DNA from: Burkholderia sp. GAS332
GTDB taxonomy: Bacteria > Pseudomonadota > Gammaproteobacteria > Burkholderiales > Burkholderiaceae
DNA: 64,000 bases
Assembly (NCBI GenBank): GCA_900142905.1
Contig: FSRV01000001.1
Coordinates: 1,736,001 to 1,800,000 of the forward strand
Direction: 5' to 3'
Shown: piece by piece, positions 6,737 through 17,104 of the stretch
Numbering within the stretch: the stretch's first letter is position 1
Layout: each line of letters opens with the position of its first letter
Notes under the pieces: generated by a model
What the model was told of the DNA's origin: nothing
Databases searched by the model: none
Seen by the model: the letters and a program-made list of their open reading frames with translations, nothing else
Program-made: the position numbers and the translations under genes

Positions 6737-6873
6737 GTTTGCACTCCATTCGCCCCGCGTCGCGGTGAGGCCACTGAAAATCGAGTCGCTCGTGTCAGGG
6801 CCGCAGCCTGTTGAACGCGACGATCAGGTCGACCGTACCGCTTGATGGCGGCGTGGCAGTTTGGGTCGCTCAT
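6733..6873 (-). CDS. 46-residue coupled small protein
   Basis: The frame MSDPNCHAAIKRYGRPDRRV... is flanked by two four-base ATGA overlaps: its ATG (6871-6873) overlaps the stop of the GIY-YIG-like gene, and its stop (6733-6735) overlaps the start of the membrane protein gene. Such double coupling is unlikely by chance and is the main argument that it is translated. The product is very basic (many Arg) with no known domain. Confidence 0.5.
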   Translation of the reverse strand: MSDPNCHAAIKRYGRPDRRVQQAAALTRATRFSVASPRRGANGVQT

Positions 6874-7421
6874 GGCTTCGGCCCGCTGATAAGGTCAAAT
6901 AGCATGCGCATGAGTGTGCGCTTCGGAGCGGGAGTCGGAGCGGGCTTCGGAGCGTAGCGCTTGATGTTCGCCAGATATTCGCGCTTCTGCTCGTCCGTCA
7001 GAGTACGCTGGCGTTCGACTTCTGCGTCATGGGTAATACGCCACGCCTCGTGCTTGCTGACGGGCGCTGTAGGCGCGCCAATCGCGCATGCTTGAACAGC
7101 TTCGCGTATCAGGCGCTCGTCGGAGGCCTCGCTGTCTGACGACACGAAGACTTCGCTGGCTAGCCGCTTCAGGCGCGCGGCGACGTGCTGCAGCATCATA
7201 TATTCGGCAGCATTAAGCGCCTGCGGATGGACGCGCACGACGGTTACGCCCGTGCATCCGGTGATGCCGTGCGCCAGGTGGTCGCCGCAGCGAGACATGA
7301 TGTTCGTGCTCTTGCCGAACTTGGTTCGCCCATTGTCGAAGCGGAATGCGTATAGAACGGCGTCGCCGTCGAACTCGCGGACCTTTGCCCATATGTGAGC
7401 GTGGGCCGTCTTCGTGTTCAT
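6870..7421 (-). CDS. GIY-YIG-like (T5orf172-type) protein
   Basis: 183 residues. Residues 21-45 read AVLYAFRFDNGRTKFGKSTN with IMSRC after it. LYAF and KFG occupy the GIY and YIG strand positions, K37 and R44 follow as expected, and AEYMML supplies a candidate metal-binding glutamate at E73. This is the pattern of divergent GIY-YIG nucleases of the T5orf172 or Bro-like type. The C-terminal third is proline- and lysine-rich. The start at 7421 has GGGGAG seven bases upstream; an alternative ATG at 7442 has poorer spacing. First gene of a three-gene coupled operon with a promoter at 7466-7494. It could be a nuclease of phage or defence origin; activity is not proven. Confidence 0.6.
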   Translation of the reverse strand: MNTKTAHAHIWAKVREFDGDAVLYAFRFDNGRTKFGKSTNIMSRCGDHLAHGITGCTGVTVVRVHPQALNAAEYMMLQHVAARLKRLASEVFVSSDSEASDERLIREAVQACAIGAPTAPVSKHEAWRITHDAEVERQRTLTDEQKREYLANIKRYAPKPAPTPAPKRTLMRMLFDLISGPKP

Positions 7422-7465
7422 TCTGCGTCTCCCCGTTGCCATGGTCTCCGGTTGGTGTGGCACCC

Positions 7466-7494
7466 ACTTTAGGAGATAGGCGGGTAGCTTACAA
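7466..7494 (-). promoter_or_regulatory. candidate promoter of GIY-YIG operon
   Basis: On the minus strand TTGTAA (7494-7489), a 17-base spacer and TAAAGT (7471-7466) lie 45 bases before the chosen start codon. Four of six matches in each box. Confidence 0.45.
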
Positions 7495-7951
7495 GTCAGA
7501 ATCGCAGTAGAAGTGATTCTTAGGTCGCACTTTTCGGGACGGGCAGGGGCGCCCGATGCGGCGATATTCGCTGACGCAGCTCGCTCGCCCGTGCGCCGGT
7601 CGATACTGAGCGGCAAGCAGAATCGTTGGATATTTCAGGCGTTTTGATGGTTCGCCGGTTTGGGTCCCGTTTCCGGCATTGGATTTTGCGGTGCAGGTCG
7701 CTGTGCAACATCCGGTGCACGGCCTTACTGGGCAGGGCGTGAACGCTGCTGCATCATTGGCGTATGTTGTGCGACGTCATTGGCCGCTGCGGTTTGAATA
7801 CCCATCCTTGGTGTCTTCTTGCGTTAGCTGTTCAGGGCGTGAGTTTAACCTGCCGGCGCCGCGAGCGGACCCTGGCCGAACGGCCAATCCGCAAAGCATT
7901 TCAGACCGCGAGGCAAATGCTCGTGCCAGCCAGGCGACGCTCGCCATGCCG
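7495..7951. other. intergenic, nothing recognised
   Basis: About 450 bases between the accessory operon and lplT. Only short frames without family resemblance are open. This is the junction between accessory DNA and the core block; I see no attachment site or inverted repeat of note apart from a six-base AGAATC/GATTCT hairpin near 7500-7522. Confidence 0.5.
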
Positions 7952-9250
7952 TCACTCTTCCACCAACGCCCGCATATCCACCGTGCGCTCATTCACCGCA
8001 CTGCGCCGCTTTGCGAGCCACATCATGAACGTGATGAAACTACCGAACACGACGATGATCCATTGCGCCGGCATCTTTGCCGTGAGCAGTATCGCGTAGG
8101 CGCCAAGCATCAGCAGCACGGCCAGATTCTGGTTGAAATTCTGCACGGCGATCGAATGCCCCGCGGACAGTAGCGTCGCGCCGCGATGCTGAAGTATCGC
8201 GTTCATCGGCACGATAAAAAAGCCGGACAGCGCGCCAAGCAGGATCATCAACGGATAGGCGAGCAGGATATAGATCGGCAGGACATACGAGCCGATACGA
8301 ATACCGGCGCCCGCTGGAAACAGGTCCTTGTTGTAGAACGCCACGGCGATCGCTACCGCGCCGGTGAGGATGCCGATCGGCAGCACGCGCAGCGACTTGC
8401 GCAACGGAATCAGCGCGGCCGCGGCAGTCGCGCCGACGGCGATGCCGAGACCCGTGACGCCTTGCATCACGGCGGCCTTCGACAGCGACAAGCCAAGGTT
8501 CACGTTCGCCCATTTGAGCACCAGCAATTGCAGCGTGACCGCGCCGCCCCACATCAGCGTCGTGACCCACAGCGCGATCTGCGCGAGCTTGTCGGCCCAC
8601 AGCACGTTGAAGCAATGATAGAAATCGCCGACCAGTTTCTTCGGCTCGGTCAAACGATTCGGATAACGCGCACCGGTGTCGGGGATGAAGATATTGATCC
8701 CGGCCGCGATCGCATACGTGACCATCACCGCGAACATGGCCAGATCGGCGGAGGAGCGGATCAGCGGCAAATGCGCATGCGCGACGAATTTATCGGCGAG
8801 CGTGCTGATCAGCGCGCCGCCGACCATCGTGCCGACAATGGTCGACAGGACGGTGGCCGATTCGAGCCAGGCGTTCGCCTTGACGAGCTTTTCCGCGGGC
8901 AGGAGTTCGGTGAGAATGCCGTACTTGGCCGGCGAATACGCGGCCGCGCCAAAGCCGACCACGCCGTACGCGATCATCGGATGAACACCGGCGATCATCA
9001 TCAGGCAGCCGCTCGCCTTGAGCGCATTGGAAACGAACATGACGTGCCGCTTTTGCAACGCGTCGGCGAATGCGCCGACGAAGGGGGCGAGCAACACGTA
9101 GGAGATGGTGAAGAACATCTGCAGCATCGGCGTGACCCAGGCGGCCGAACGGATCACCGATAGCAGGGCGATGGCGGCGATCAGCAGTGCATTGTCCGCG
9201 AGCGACGAAATGAACTGCGCCGCGATGATTGTGTAGAAGCCTTTTTTCAT
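7952..9250 (-). CDS. lplT: lysophospholipid transporter LplT
   Basis: A 432-residue major facilitator superfamily protein with about 12 hydrophobic segments. It starts MKKGFYTIIAAQFISSLADN, typical of LplT, which flips lysophosphatidylethanolamine and related lysophospholipids inward across the inner membrane for re-acylation. Here it stands alone, without an adjacent Aas acyltransferase. The upstream frame to 9319 adds a basic stretch unlike LplT, so the ATG at 9250 is used although its ribosome binding site is poor. In the same orientation as suhB but separated from it by a terminator at 9391. Confidence 0.88.
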   Translation of the reverse strand: MKKGFYTIIAAQFISSLADNALLIAAIALLSVIRSAAWVTPMLQMFFTISYVLLAPFVGAFADALQKRHVMFVSNALKASGCLMMIAGVHPMIAYGVVGFGAAAYSPAKYGILTELLPAEKLVKANAWLESATVLSTIVGTMVGGALISTLADKFVAHAHLPLIRSSADLAMFAVMVTYAIAAGINIFIPDTGARYPNRLTEPKKLVGDFYHCFNVLWADKLAQIALWVTTLMWGGAVTLQLLVLKWANVNLGLSLSKAAVMQGVTGLGIAVGATAAAALIPLRKSLRVLPIGILTGAVAIAVAFYNKDLFPAGAGIRIGSYVLPIYILLAYPLMILLGALSGFFIVPMNAILQHRGATLLSAGHSIAVQNFNQNLAVLLMLGAYAILLTAKMPAQWIIVVFGSFITFMMWLAKRRSAVNERTVDMRALVEE

Positions 9251-9390
9251 GAAGCGGATCGGAAGCTGCGCGAAACTCTGGCGCGAAGCAGGGCGCTGCG
9301 AAGAACGCGCGAAACGCAACCGGCGATCGAGCGTGCCGGCGCGGCCTCCCGCTTTGTAGCACGAACGCCTGCGGGTTGCAGGCGCGCCAA

Positions 9391-9413
9391 CGAAAAAGCG
9401 GCCGAAGCCGCTT
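9391..9413 (-). terminator. rho-independent terminator after suhB
   Basis: On the minus strand AAGCGGC and GCCGCTT pair around TTCG and run into TTTTTCG. It lies 86 bases after the suhB stop and upstream of lplT. Confidence 0.75.
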
Positions 9414-9498
9414 GACGTGATGCTGATGCCGGCGCAGAGCCGGCCGGATAACGGGCTCAGGCTCCAGGCCGGAGATCTGAGGCCGAAAACCTGAGACC

Positions 9499-10302
9499 TT
9501 AAGCCGATTGCTGGCGCGTGCGGCTATAGCGCGACAGGATCGGGATCATCTGAGCATAGACCTTCGGATTGCCCGCGACGATTTCGCCGACGTGCAGGAA
9601 GTCCGAGTCGCCCGTGTAATTGCCGACCAGACCGCCGGCTTCCGTGATCAGCAGGCTGCCAGCGGCGACGTCCCACGGATTCAGACCTTGCTCGAAGAAG
9701 CCGTCCATGCGGCCGGCAGCGACGTTCGCCAGATCGAGCGCGGCAGCGCCCGGACGGCGCAGGCCGGCGCAGGCTTCAGTCATTTCAGCGAACTGGCGGC
9801 CGTACGCTTCGAGACCGTCTTTTTCACGGAACGGGAAGCCCGTGCCGATCAGGCCGTCGGCGAGGCGGTCGCGCTTGGCGACGCGGATGCGGCGGTCGTT
9901 CAGGAACGCGCCGCGGCCGCGCGAGGCGGTGAACAGGTCATTGCGGGTCGGATCATAGACCACCGACTGCGTCACGATGCCCTTGTGGGCCAGCGCGATC
10001 GATACGCAGTAATACGGGAAGCCGTGGATGAAATTGGTGGTGCCGTCGAGCGGATCGATGATCCATTGGAATTCGGACTCGTTGTCCGACTTGCCGGATT
10101 CTTCGGCGAGGATGGCGTGATCGGGGTAGGCGGTCTTGAGCGTATCGATGATCGCCGCTTCAGACGCTTTGTCGACCTCCGTGACGAAATCGTTATGCTG
10201 TTTCTTGCTGACCTGAAGAAGATCGAGGTCGAGCGACGCGCGATTGATGATCTGGGCTGCACGGCGCGCGGCCTTGACAGCGATATTGAGCATGGGATGC
10301 AT
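9499..10302 (-). CDS. suhB: inositol-1-monophosphatase SuhB
   Basis: 267 residues with the Mg-dependent phosphatase motifs: [18 protein letters not shown] and [15 protein letters not shown]. It dephosphorylates inositol monophosphates, and in Proteobacteria SuhB also takes part in rRNA antitermination complexes. The ATG at 10302 follows AAGGA and gives the standard start [13 protein letters not shown]; the longer frame to 10677 is not conserved sequence. Divergent from trmJ, as in other Burkholderiaceae. Confidence 0.93.
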   Translation of the reverse strand: MHPMLNIAVKAARRAAQIINRASLDLDLLQVSKKQHNDFVTEVDKASEAAIIDTLKTAYPDHAILAEESGKSDNESEFQWIIDPLDGTTNFIHGFPYYCVSIALAHKGIVTQSVVYDPTRNDLFTASRGRGAFLNDRRIRVAKRDRLADGLIGTGFPFREKDGLEAYGRQFAEMTEACAGLRRPGAAALDLANVAAGRMDGFFEQGLNPWDVAAGSLLITEAGGLVGNYTGDSDFLHVGEIVAGNPKVYAQMIPILSRYSRTRQQSA

Positions 10303-10666
10303 GAGACTGGATCCTTGTGCCGGGGCAGCACGGCTGCTGACCGGTAAATGAGCGCGGGATGAGCGCTGATTGAGCACCATCAAGGGGCGCGGAAACAACA
10401 CGGAACGCACGTCCGATAAGCGACCGGGTGCGCATTCCGCCGACGGAGACGAATTGAATAAGAACGAGGCGCCCGACTTTTCGTAGACGAAAGCCAGGCG
10501 CGAATATCGGTATTTTACCTGAGTCCGGGCGCCACGGCAGCGATTGCTGCCCGCCATGCGCCATGACGACCGATTGGCGTAAGTTTTGTGCGGTCGGTAC
10601 GCGCAATTCGGAGCCGACGCGGGGTTGGCGCTACCATACGCATTCTTTACCTTGCAGAATTCCATC

Positions 10667-11503
10667 GTGGACCACACGCATCATTCTTCCGATCCCGCCG
10701 TGGCGGACCTGCGCGGCGGTTTTACGTCGACGCGCTTCGTGCTCGTCGAGCCCAGCCATCCCGGCAACGTCGGTGCCGCGGCGCGCGCGCTGAAAACCAT
10801 GGGTTTCTCGCGCCTCGTGCTGGTGTCGCCACGCGTGCCGCACGTGCAAAGCGATCCGGAAGCCATCGCCATGGCGAGCGGCGCCGACGACGTGCTGGCG
10901 TCGGCACACGTCGTGCCAACGCTCGCCGATGCGTTGAGTGGCGTGCATTGGTCGATCGCGCTGACCGCGCGGCTGCGCGAATACGGGCCGCCGCAATGGA
11001 CGCCGCGTGCCGCGGCCGGTGTTGCGCATGAGCAGGCGGTGCATGGCGAAATCGCGTTGGTGTTCGGCAACGAGCGCACGGGTTTGTCGAATGAGGACGT
11101 CGAGCGGTGTAGCGCGCTCGCGCATATTCCGGCCAATCCGGCCTATAGCTCGCTCAATCTTGCGCAGGCCGTGCAGGTGTTGGCGTATGAATTGCGCACG
11201 GCCTATTTGTCTGATGGCGAGGCAATGCCCGCGACGCCTGCCGCGGCTCAAGGGTCTGCGGGGCAGGGCGAGCCGGTCGGCGCCCGGGCGGCGAGCGACG
11301 AAATCGAAAGCATGTACGCGCATCTGGAAAGTGCGCTGGTCGCGCTCGAGTTTCTCGACCCGGCCAATCCCAAGAAGCTGATGTCGCGCTTGCGGCGCCT
11401 GTTCGCGCGTTCCGGTCTGGAGCGCGAAGAAGTGAATATCGTGCGCGGCATCGCCAAGCATATTCTGCTGAAGACCAAAGCGCCGGGCGACGACGCTTCC
11501 TAA
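10667..11503 (+). CDS. trmJ: tRNA (cytidine/uridine-2'-O)-methyltransferase TrmJ
   Basis: A 278-residue SPOUT methyltransferase that 2'-O-methylates position 32 of tRNAs. Knot motifs seen are [20 protein letters not shown] near the N-terminus, [14 protein letters not shown] and [17 protein letters not shown]. The C-terminal helical extension ([17 protein letters not shown]...) is typical. No ATG precedes the conserved region, so the GTG at 10667 ([10 protein letters not shown]) is chosen; an upstream TTG at 10586 would add unconserved residues. Divergent from suhB. The 364-base gap between them holds nothing else that I recognise. Confidence 0.9.
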   Translation: MDHTHHSSDPAVADLRGGFTSTRFVLVEPSHPGNVGAAARALKTMGFSRLVLVSPRVPHVQSDPEAIAMASGADDVLASAHVVPTLADALSGVHWSIALTARLREYGPPQWTPRAAAGVAHEQAVHGEIALVFGNERTGLSNEDVERCSALAHIPANPAYSSLNLAQAVQVLAYELRTAYLSDGEAMPATPAAAQGSAGQGEPVGARAASDEIESMYAHLESALVALEFLDPANPKKLMSRLRRLFARSGLEREEVNIVRGIAKHILLKTKAPGDDAS

Positions 11504-11524
11504 AGGCAGCGCCCCCCATTGACG

Positions 11525-11558
11525 ACCTTGCCGGCAGCGTGGGCTTCCGGCAGGTTTT
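11525..11558 (+). terminator. terminator after trmJ
   Basis: CCTTGCCGG pairs with CCGGCAGG (one bulged T) around a 12-base loop and is followed by TTTT, about 20 bases past the trmJ stop. Confidence 0.6.
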
Positions 11559-11682
11559 GCCCAATCGTCCTACAATCGCTCAAAACGTTCTAAGCAAAGC
11601 TGCCGATCTGCTATGCGGCAAGCATTCGCCATGCGTGGTGTTTCGCGCATGCGGTCCTTTCCCCCACGACACCGTCCCTGCC

Positions 11683-12525
11683 ATGTTCACGAGACTTCGC
11701 GAAGACATCGCCACGATCCGCGAGCGCGATCCCGCCGCCCGCAGCGCCTGGGAAGTCCTCACGTGTTACCCGGGTCTGCACGCGCTCGTGCTGCACCGGC
11801 TCGCGCACGCATGCTGGCAGGCTAAACGCCGCTGGCTCGCGCGTTTCATCTCGCAGATGGCGCGTTTCATGACCGGCATCGAAATCCATCCCGGCGCGAC
11901 GCTGGGCCGCCGCGTGTTCATCGATCACGGCATGGGCGTCGTGATCGGCGAGACGGCGCAAATCGGCGACGACTGCACGATCTACCAGGGCGTGACGCTC
12001 GGCGGCACGTCGCTCACGCGGGGGGCGAAACGGCATCCCACGCTTGAACGCGGCGTGATCGTCGGAGCAGGGGCCAAGGTGCTCGGCGGCTTTACCATCG
12101 GCGCGGACGCGAAGATCGGCTCGAATGCCGTCGTTACGAAGCCGGTGCCGGCACGCGGCACGGCGGTGGGCAATCCGGCGCGCATCATCGTCCCGGCGGC
12201 GGCTGCCGTGGCTGCTGTAGCGGTGGGTTCGGCGAGCGCCTCGGCAAATGGCGCGTCGCGTGAGTCGAAGGCTGCGCCGGAGAAGAGCGCATTCTGCGCC
12301 TACGGCATCACCCCGAACGCGGACGATCCGGTGTCGCTGGCGATTCACGGCCTGATCGATCACGCCGCCACGCAGTCGAAGCGCATCGATGAGATCGTCG
12401 ATGCGCTGGAGCGGCTGGGAACCAGTCTGGAAGGGCTGCAAGGCGCCGACGCGGCGCTGCTCGATTTGCGGCGCCTATCGGCTGCGATCGCCGGCAAGGT
12501 GGAAGGGGCGGTGGCGGAGCGCTAA
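11683..12525 (+). CDS. cysE: serine O-acetyltransferase
   Basis: A 280-residue enzyme making O-acetylserine from serine and acetyl-CoA, the first step of cysteine synthesis. The left-handed beta-helix hexapeptide repeats run from [18 protein letters not shown] to [20 protein letters not shown], with [10 protein letters not shown] and GGTSL active-site elements. The helical N-terminal domain is shorter than in E. coli CysE. The C-terminal 100 residues are an Ala-rich linker and a helical tail not found in the E. coli enzyme. ATG 11683 gives the canonical [12 protein letters not shown]. Convergent with lpxH, with only four bases between stops. Confidence 0.9.
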   Translation: MFTRLREDIATIRERDPAARSAWEVLTCYPGLHALVLHRLAHACWQAKRRWLARFISQMARFMTGIEIHPGATLGRRVFIDHGMGVVIGETAQIGDDCTIYQGVTLGGTSLTRGAKRHPTLERGVIVGAGAKVLGGFTIGADAKIGSNAVVTKPVPARGTAVGNPARIIVPAAAAVAAVAVGSASASANGASRESKAAPEKSAFCAYGITPNADDPVSLAIHGLIDHAATQSKRIDEIVDALERLGTSLEGLQGADAALLDLRRLSAAIAGKVEGAVAER

Positions 12526-12529
12526 GCGA

Positions 12530-13327
12530 TCAATCCAGCGGCAACGCCCGAACTCCTTCCGCATCGATCCGGAGATAACCACCACGGCGCTCGCCGTGGT
12601 CGAGGTCCCAGTCCGGCAACACCCAGCGCGTACCGTCCAGCTCGCGATGCCGCGCCGGCCGATGCGTGTGCCCATGGATCATCGTGGCCGTTTTCGACGA
12701 CTTGAATAACGCAGCGACGGCCTTCGGCGTCACGTCATACTTCGCCAAAATCGGACGCGAGCGGCCTAGCTCGCTTTTTGACCGCATGTTTTCCGCCAGC
12801 GCCTGACGCCAGCGAAATGGCCACGCGAGAAACAGCATCTGTGCGGCACGGCTGCGCGCAAAGCGCCGGAATACTTGATAGCCGCGATCCGAGGTGCAGA
12901 GGCCATCACCGTGCGCGAGTGCGACACGCGTTCCGAATGCGGTGATCACAAACGGATCGGGCAGCCAGATCGCGCCGGCCGCTTTCATGAAACGCTTGCC
13001 GAGTAGAAAGTCGCGATTGCCGTGCATGATATAGAGCGCGATGCCGCGCTCCGACAGCGTATGCAGCACGGCCGCCATGCGCGCGGCGAACGGCTCGACG
13101 AGCATGTCGTCGCCGATCCAGTACTCGAACAGGTCGCCGAGAATGAAAACCGAATCCGCCTGCTCAGCCGTGACGCGAATGAAGTGCTCGAACGCGGCGA
13201 CCGTGCGCGGAATCGCCTCGCTCAGATGAATATCGGAGAGGAGAAAAAACGGGCGTGCGGCGTGCGGGCGTTTGCCCTCGCCAGGCACGCCCGCGGCGAC
13301 GCTTCGCAGCGGCGTTTCTTGCAGCAT
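12530..13327 (-). CDS. lpxH: UDP-2,3-diacylglucosamine diphosphatase LpxH
   Basis: A 265-residue calcineurin-like metallophosphoesterase of lipid A synthesis, forming lipid X at the inner membrane. Metal-binding motifs are LLSDIHLS, GDLFEYWIGDD, MHGNRDF, LAHGDGL and IHGHTHRP. The first 25 residues before the phosphoesterase core are variable. It sits in a minus-strand run with ppiB, ppiA and a TPR protein. Confidence 0.92.
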   Translation of the reverse strand: MLQETPLRSVAAGVPGEGKRPHAARPFFLLSDIHLSEAIPRTVAAFEHFIRVTAEQADSVFILGDLFEYWIGDDMLVEPFAARMAAVLHTLSERGIALYIMHGNRDFLLGKRFMKAAGAIWLPDPFVITAFGTRVALAHGDGLCTSDRGYQVFRRFARSRAAQMLFLAWPFRWRQALAENMRSKSELGRSRPILAKYDVTPKAVAALFKSSKTATMIHGHTHRPARHRELDGTRWVLPDWDLDHGERRGGYLRIDAEGVRALPLD

Positions 13328-13374
13328 TGAAGGTGCCTGATTTCAGTTCGAACGGGTTGGCCCTGATCGGACGC

Positions 13375-13869
13375 TTAGTCGACGATCACTGCTTTTTCGA
13401 TCACGACGTCGTCGGCCGGCACGTCCTGATGGAAGCCCTTCGAACCCGTCTTGACCTTCTTGATCTTCTCGACGATGTCCATGCCGTCGACCACCTTGCC
13501 GAACACGGCGTAGCCCCAGCCCTGCGGCGTCGGCGACGAGTGGTTCAGGAAGTCGTTGTCGTTCACGTTGATGAAGAATTGCGCGGTCGCCGAATGCGGA
13601 TCGTTCGTGCGAGCCATCGCGACCGAGCCGTTGACATTCTTCAGGCCGTTGTTCGCTTCGTTGGTGATCGGCTCGGCCGTCGGCTTCTGCTTCATGCCGG
13701 GTTCGAAACCGCCGCCCTGGATCATGAAGCCGTCGATCACGCGGTGGAACACCGTGTTGTCGTAGTGACCGGCCTTCACGTAATTGAGGAAGTTCTCAAC
13801 CGACTTCGGCGCCTTCTCAGCGTCCAGTTCGAGTTTGATGACGCCGTGGTTTGTATGCAGTTCAACCAT
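13375..13869 (-). CDS. ppiB: cytoplasmic peptidyl-prolyl isomerase (cyclophilin B)
   Basis: A 164-residue cyclophilin without signal peptide: [52 protein letters not shown] and [13 protein letters not shown] are all present. The ATG at 13869 is preceded by AAGGA. Between lpxH and the exported paralogue ppiA on the same strand. Confidence 0.95.
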   Translation of the reverse strand: MVELHTNHGVIKLELDAEKAPKSVENFLNYVKAGHYDNTVFHRVIDGFMIQGGGFEPGMKQKPTAEPITNEANNGLKNVNGSVAMARTNDPHSATAQFFINVNDNDFLNHSSPTPQGWGYAVFGKVVDGMDIVEKIKKVKTGSKGFHQDVPADDVVIEKAVIVD

Positions 13870-14028
13870 GATGGAATCCTTTGATGAACAGGGTGGGTAA
13901 AAGGCATGGCCGGCCGTCATGTGAGGTGAGATGACGGCGGGCCGCGCCGGGTGCATGGATTGAGCGCTGACTTCCCGTGCAGGATGCCAAGTGCTGTTCG
14001 TGCTGTTTCAGTGCTGCTTTGTGTTCAG

Positions 14029-14610
14029 TTACTTGCTGACGACCGTAGCCGATTCGATCACGATCGGCTTTTGCGGCACGTCGCTCATCGGGCCACGCGT
14101 GGTAGTCGGCGTGCCTTCGATCTTCTTCACGACGTCCATGCCGCTCGTGACCTTGCCGAACACCGCGTAGCCGTTGCCGTCCGGATTCGGATAGTCGAGG
14201 CCGGCGTTGTCCACCGTGTTGATGAAGAACTGCGCGGTGGCCGAATCAGGATCGCTGGTGCGCGCCATGGCGAGCGTGCCGGCGGTGTTCTTCAGACCGT
14301 TACGGCTCTCAAGCGGAATCGGCGCGCGCGTGGGCTTCTCAGCGAAGCTTTGCGTATAACCGCCACCCTGAATCATGAAGCCGCGAATCACGCGATGGAA
14401 AATCGTGCCGCTGTACTGGCCTGACTTCACGTAGTCGAGGAAATTGGCGACCGTCTTCGGCGCCTTCTCAGGATACAACTCGACGCGGATGTCGCCTTCC
14501 GTAGTCTTGAAAAGGACGGACGGATGCACGGCCTGCGAACCGGACTGGGCAAAGGCGGGGGCGTTTGCGATCAGGGCGGCGCTGCCGAGCGCCAACATCA
14601 ACCATTTCAT
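14029..14610 (-). CDS. ppiA: periplasmic peptidyl-prolyl isomerase (cyclophilin A)
   Basis: A 193-residue cyclophilin with a cleavable signal peptide, MKWLMLALGSAALIANAPAF then AQ. Core motifs are [36 protein letters not shown] and [13 protein letters not shown]. It helps fold envelope proteins. The start at 14610 follows from the signal sequence; the longer frame to 14703 adds a basic leader that does not fit. Confidence 0.94.
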   Translation of the reverse strand: MKWLMLALGSAALIANAPAFAQSGSQAVHPSVLFKTTEGDIRVELYPEKAPKTVANFLDYVKSGQYSGTIFHRVIRGFMIQGGGYTQSFAEKPTRAPIPLESRNGLKNTAGTLAMARTSDPDSATAQFFINTVDNAGLDYPNPDGNGYAVFGKVTSGMDVVKKIEGTPTTTRGPMSDVPQKPIVIESATVVSK

Positions 14611-14659
14611 GAAGATCCTCAGGGTTGGAAAAAACGTGTTGCCGAAAACAATGACGAGG

Positions 14660-15391
14660 TTATTTCGACGGCGCCATGTACGGCGGCATGGCGAGCGAGC
14701 CATTCGGGCCGCCGAACTGGAAGCTCGGTGTCTGTGTCATATCTGAGCTCGCGCGCGCGGCACTGGCCTCAGCAGGCGCGGCGGCGGCTTTCGTCACCGG
14801 CGCGGTGCCCTTGGGCGGCGAGACGATCTTCTCGATATCGGCGAGGCGCTGCGCGGTGGTGGCGCTCGCTTTGCCGAGGCTTTGCGCGCGACGGTAAGAC
14901 GCGTCGGCCATGCGCAGATACAGATCGCCGAGATTCTCGTACGCGAGACCGTAGCCCGGATTCACCTTGGTCGCGGTTTCGAGCGCCGCGCGTGCTTCGG
15001 CATAACGGCCGTGCTTCGCATAGAGCGCCGCCAGGTTGTTATACGGCTCGGGCAGCTCCGGATACAGCTGCGTGAGTTCGGTGAACGCGGTGATCGCATC
15101 GTCGTCGCGATTCAGATGGGCCAGCACCGTGCCGCGCTTGAATTTTGCTTGCGCGTCATGCGGATTCGAGGCGATGCGCGCGTCGAGCTGGGTGAGCGCG
15201 GCTTGCCAGTTCTTCTGCGCAATCGAGGCGTCGATCTCCGGCGTGTTGTCACGCACGGCGGGGCCCTGCGGCAGCGTGGAGGCTTTCTGCGCGTAGGCGG
15301 CAGCACCCGGCAGGACCGTAAGGGCGACGGCGCAGAATGCCGTCGCGGCGAGGGTCGCAGCGCTGCGCGCGCGGCCGCTGGAAGGTTTCAT
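14660..15391 (-). CDS. exported TPR-repeat protein
   Basis: 243 residues starting MKPSSGRARSAATLAATAFC, a signal peptide ending near AYAQ. The middle carries at least three tetratricopeptide repeats (for example LPEPYNNLAALYAKHGRYAE and GYGLAYENLGDLYLRMADAS). The C-terminus is an Ala-rich tail ending near PPYMAPSK. Probably a periplasmic scaffold. Located 50 bases upstream of ppiA in the same direction and divergent from cysS; this neighbourhood is conserved in the family. Confidence 0.8.
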   Translation of the reverse strand: MKPSSGRARSAATLAATAFCAVALTVLPGAAAYAQKASTLPQGPAVRDNTPEIDASIAQKNWQAALTQLDARIASNPHDAQAKFKRGTVLAHLNRDDDAITAFTELTQLYPELPEPYNNLAALYAKHGRYAEARAALETATKVNPGYGLAYENLGDLYLRMADASYRRAQSLGKASATTAQRLADIEKIVSPPKGTAPVTKAAAAPAEASAARASSDMTQTPSFQFGGPNGSLAMPPYMAPSK

Positions 15392-15659
15392 AGGCTCGGG
15401 TCTGGATGTTATACTCCGACCCATTCTAACAAAAGGTCTGCGCGTTCCGTCGAACCGCAAACTGTCTTTTCGCCACTCGTGGTCGTCTCCGCCTTGATCG
15501 CAGCCTGACCGCCGCACCAGGTGCACCGGTTTGCTGCTGTGCGTGCTTGTAGTACAGAGCGGCAGTACAGGAAGCACCCGCCGTCTTCCCGCGGGGGCCT
15601 CAGGTACGAAACAGCACAAAACACATTGCGGATTTCTTTCGGCCCACGCACCGTTCTCT

Positions 15660-17057
15660 ATGGAATCACTGCGCATCTACAACACGCTCGCGCGTGACAA
15701 GCAAACTTTCGTGCCGCTGCAAGATGGCGTCGTGCGGATGTACGTCTGCGGGATGACCGTGTACGACTATTGTCACGTCGGTCATGCGCGGGTGATGGTC
15801 GTGTTCGACATCGTGCAGCGGTGGTTGCGCACGCTCGGTTACGACGTGACCTACGTGCGCAACATCACGGACATTGATGACAAGATCATCCGGCGCGCAG
15901 TGGAGAACGGCGAAACGATCAAGTCGCTGACTGATCGCTTCATCAAGGCCTTGCATGAAGACGCGGACGCGCTCGGCATCGAGCGGCCCGATCTGGAGCC
16001 GCGCGCAACGGATTTCATCCCGCAGATGCTCGGCATGATCGAGCAGCTCGAGGCAAACGGCTACGCGTATCAGGCGAGCGACGGTGACGTGAACTATGCG
16101 GTGCGCAAGTTCGCGGGCTACGGCAAGCTGTCGGGCAAGTCGCTTGAAGATCTGCGCGCGGGCGAACGCGTCGCGGCGAATGATGCGAAGCAGGACCCGC
16201 TCGACTTCGTGTTGTGGAAGCCGGCCAAGGCGGACGAGCCGGCCGACACCGGCTGGGATTCGAAATATGGGCGTGGCCGCCCGGGCTGGCATATCGAATG
16301 CTCGGCGATGGGCTGCACGTTGCTCGGCGAACATTTTGACATTCACGGCGGTGGTCAGGACCTGCAGTTTCCGCACCACGAGAACGAGATTGCGCAAAGC
16401 GAAGCTGCGACCGGACAAACCTTCGTCAATTACTGGATGCACAACGGCTACGTACAGATCGACAATGAGAAGATGTCGAAGTCGTTGAACAACTTCTTTA
16501 CGATCCGCGAAGTATTGGCGCAGTACGATGCCGAGGTCGTGCGGTTTTTTATCGCGCGCGCGCATTACCGTTCGCCGTTAAATTACAGCGACGTGCATAT
16601 CGACGACGCCCGCAATGCCCTGGCACGTTTGTACACCGCGCTGAAAGACGTCACGCCTGACAGCGCGGAGCTCGACTGGAACGAAGCGCATGCGCAGCGT
16701 TTCCGGGCAGCGATGAACGACGACTTCAACACGCCGGTTGCAGTGTCGGTGTTGTTCGAGTTGGCAACTGAAGTAAACCGTACGCGCGACCCCGCGCTGG
16801 CCCGTCAATTGCGCTCGCTTGGGGCTGTGATCGGGTTGCTCGGCCGAGCGCCGCGTGCATACCTGCAGCAGGCTGCGGGCGCTGCCGCGGAAGGCGCGCT
16901 CGATGCCGCAGCGATCGAAGCGAAGATCGCCGCGCGCGTGGCAGCCAAGCAGGCGAAAGACTATGCGGCAGCAGACCGGATCCGGGCCGAATTGCTCGAG
17001 GCCGGCGTTGCACTTGAAGACAAACCCGGCGGGTTGACCGAGTGGCGGCGCGTGTGA
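15660..17057 (+). CDS. cysS: cysteinyl-tRNA synthetase
   Basis: A 465-residue class I synthetase. [15 protein letters not shown] contains the HIGH-type motif and a zinc cysteine, ECSAM and HHENE complete the zinc site, and KMSKSLNNF is the KMSKS loop. ATG 15660 gives [10 protein letters not shown], the usual start; the in-frame extension to 15531 is not conserved. Followed by alkA 47 bases downstream in the same direction. Confidence 0.96.
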   Translation: MESLRIYNTLARDKQTFVPLQDGVVRMYVCGMTVYDYCHVGHARVMVVFDIVQRWLRTLGYDVTYVRNITDIDDKIIRRAVENGETIKSLTDRFIKALHEDADALGIERPDLEPRATDFIPQMLGMIEQLEANGYAYQASDGDVNYAVRKFAGYGKLSGKSLEDLRAGERVAANDAKQDPLDFVLWKPAKADEPADTGWDSKYGRGRPGWHIECSAMGCTLLGEHFDIHGGGQDLQFPHHENEIAQSEAATGQTFVNYWMHNGYVQIDNEKMSKSLNNFFTIREVLAQYDAEVVRFFIARAHYRSPLNYSDVHIDDARNALARLYTALKDVTPDSAELDWNEAHAQRFRAAMNDDFNTPVAVSVLFELATEVNRTRDPALARQLRSLGAVIGLLGRAPRAYLQQAAGAAAEGALDAAAIEAKIAARVAAKQAKDYAAADRIRAELLEAGVALEDKPGGLTEWRRV

Positions 17058-17104
17058 GCGCACCTCGAGCTTCCCTTTGATCGACTCGCCAGGCAGGAGG
17101 CAGG

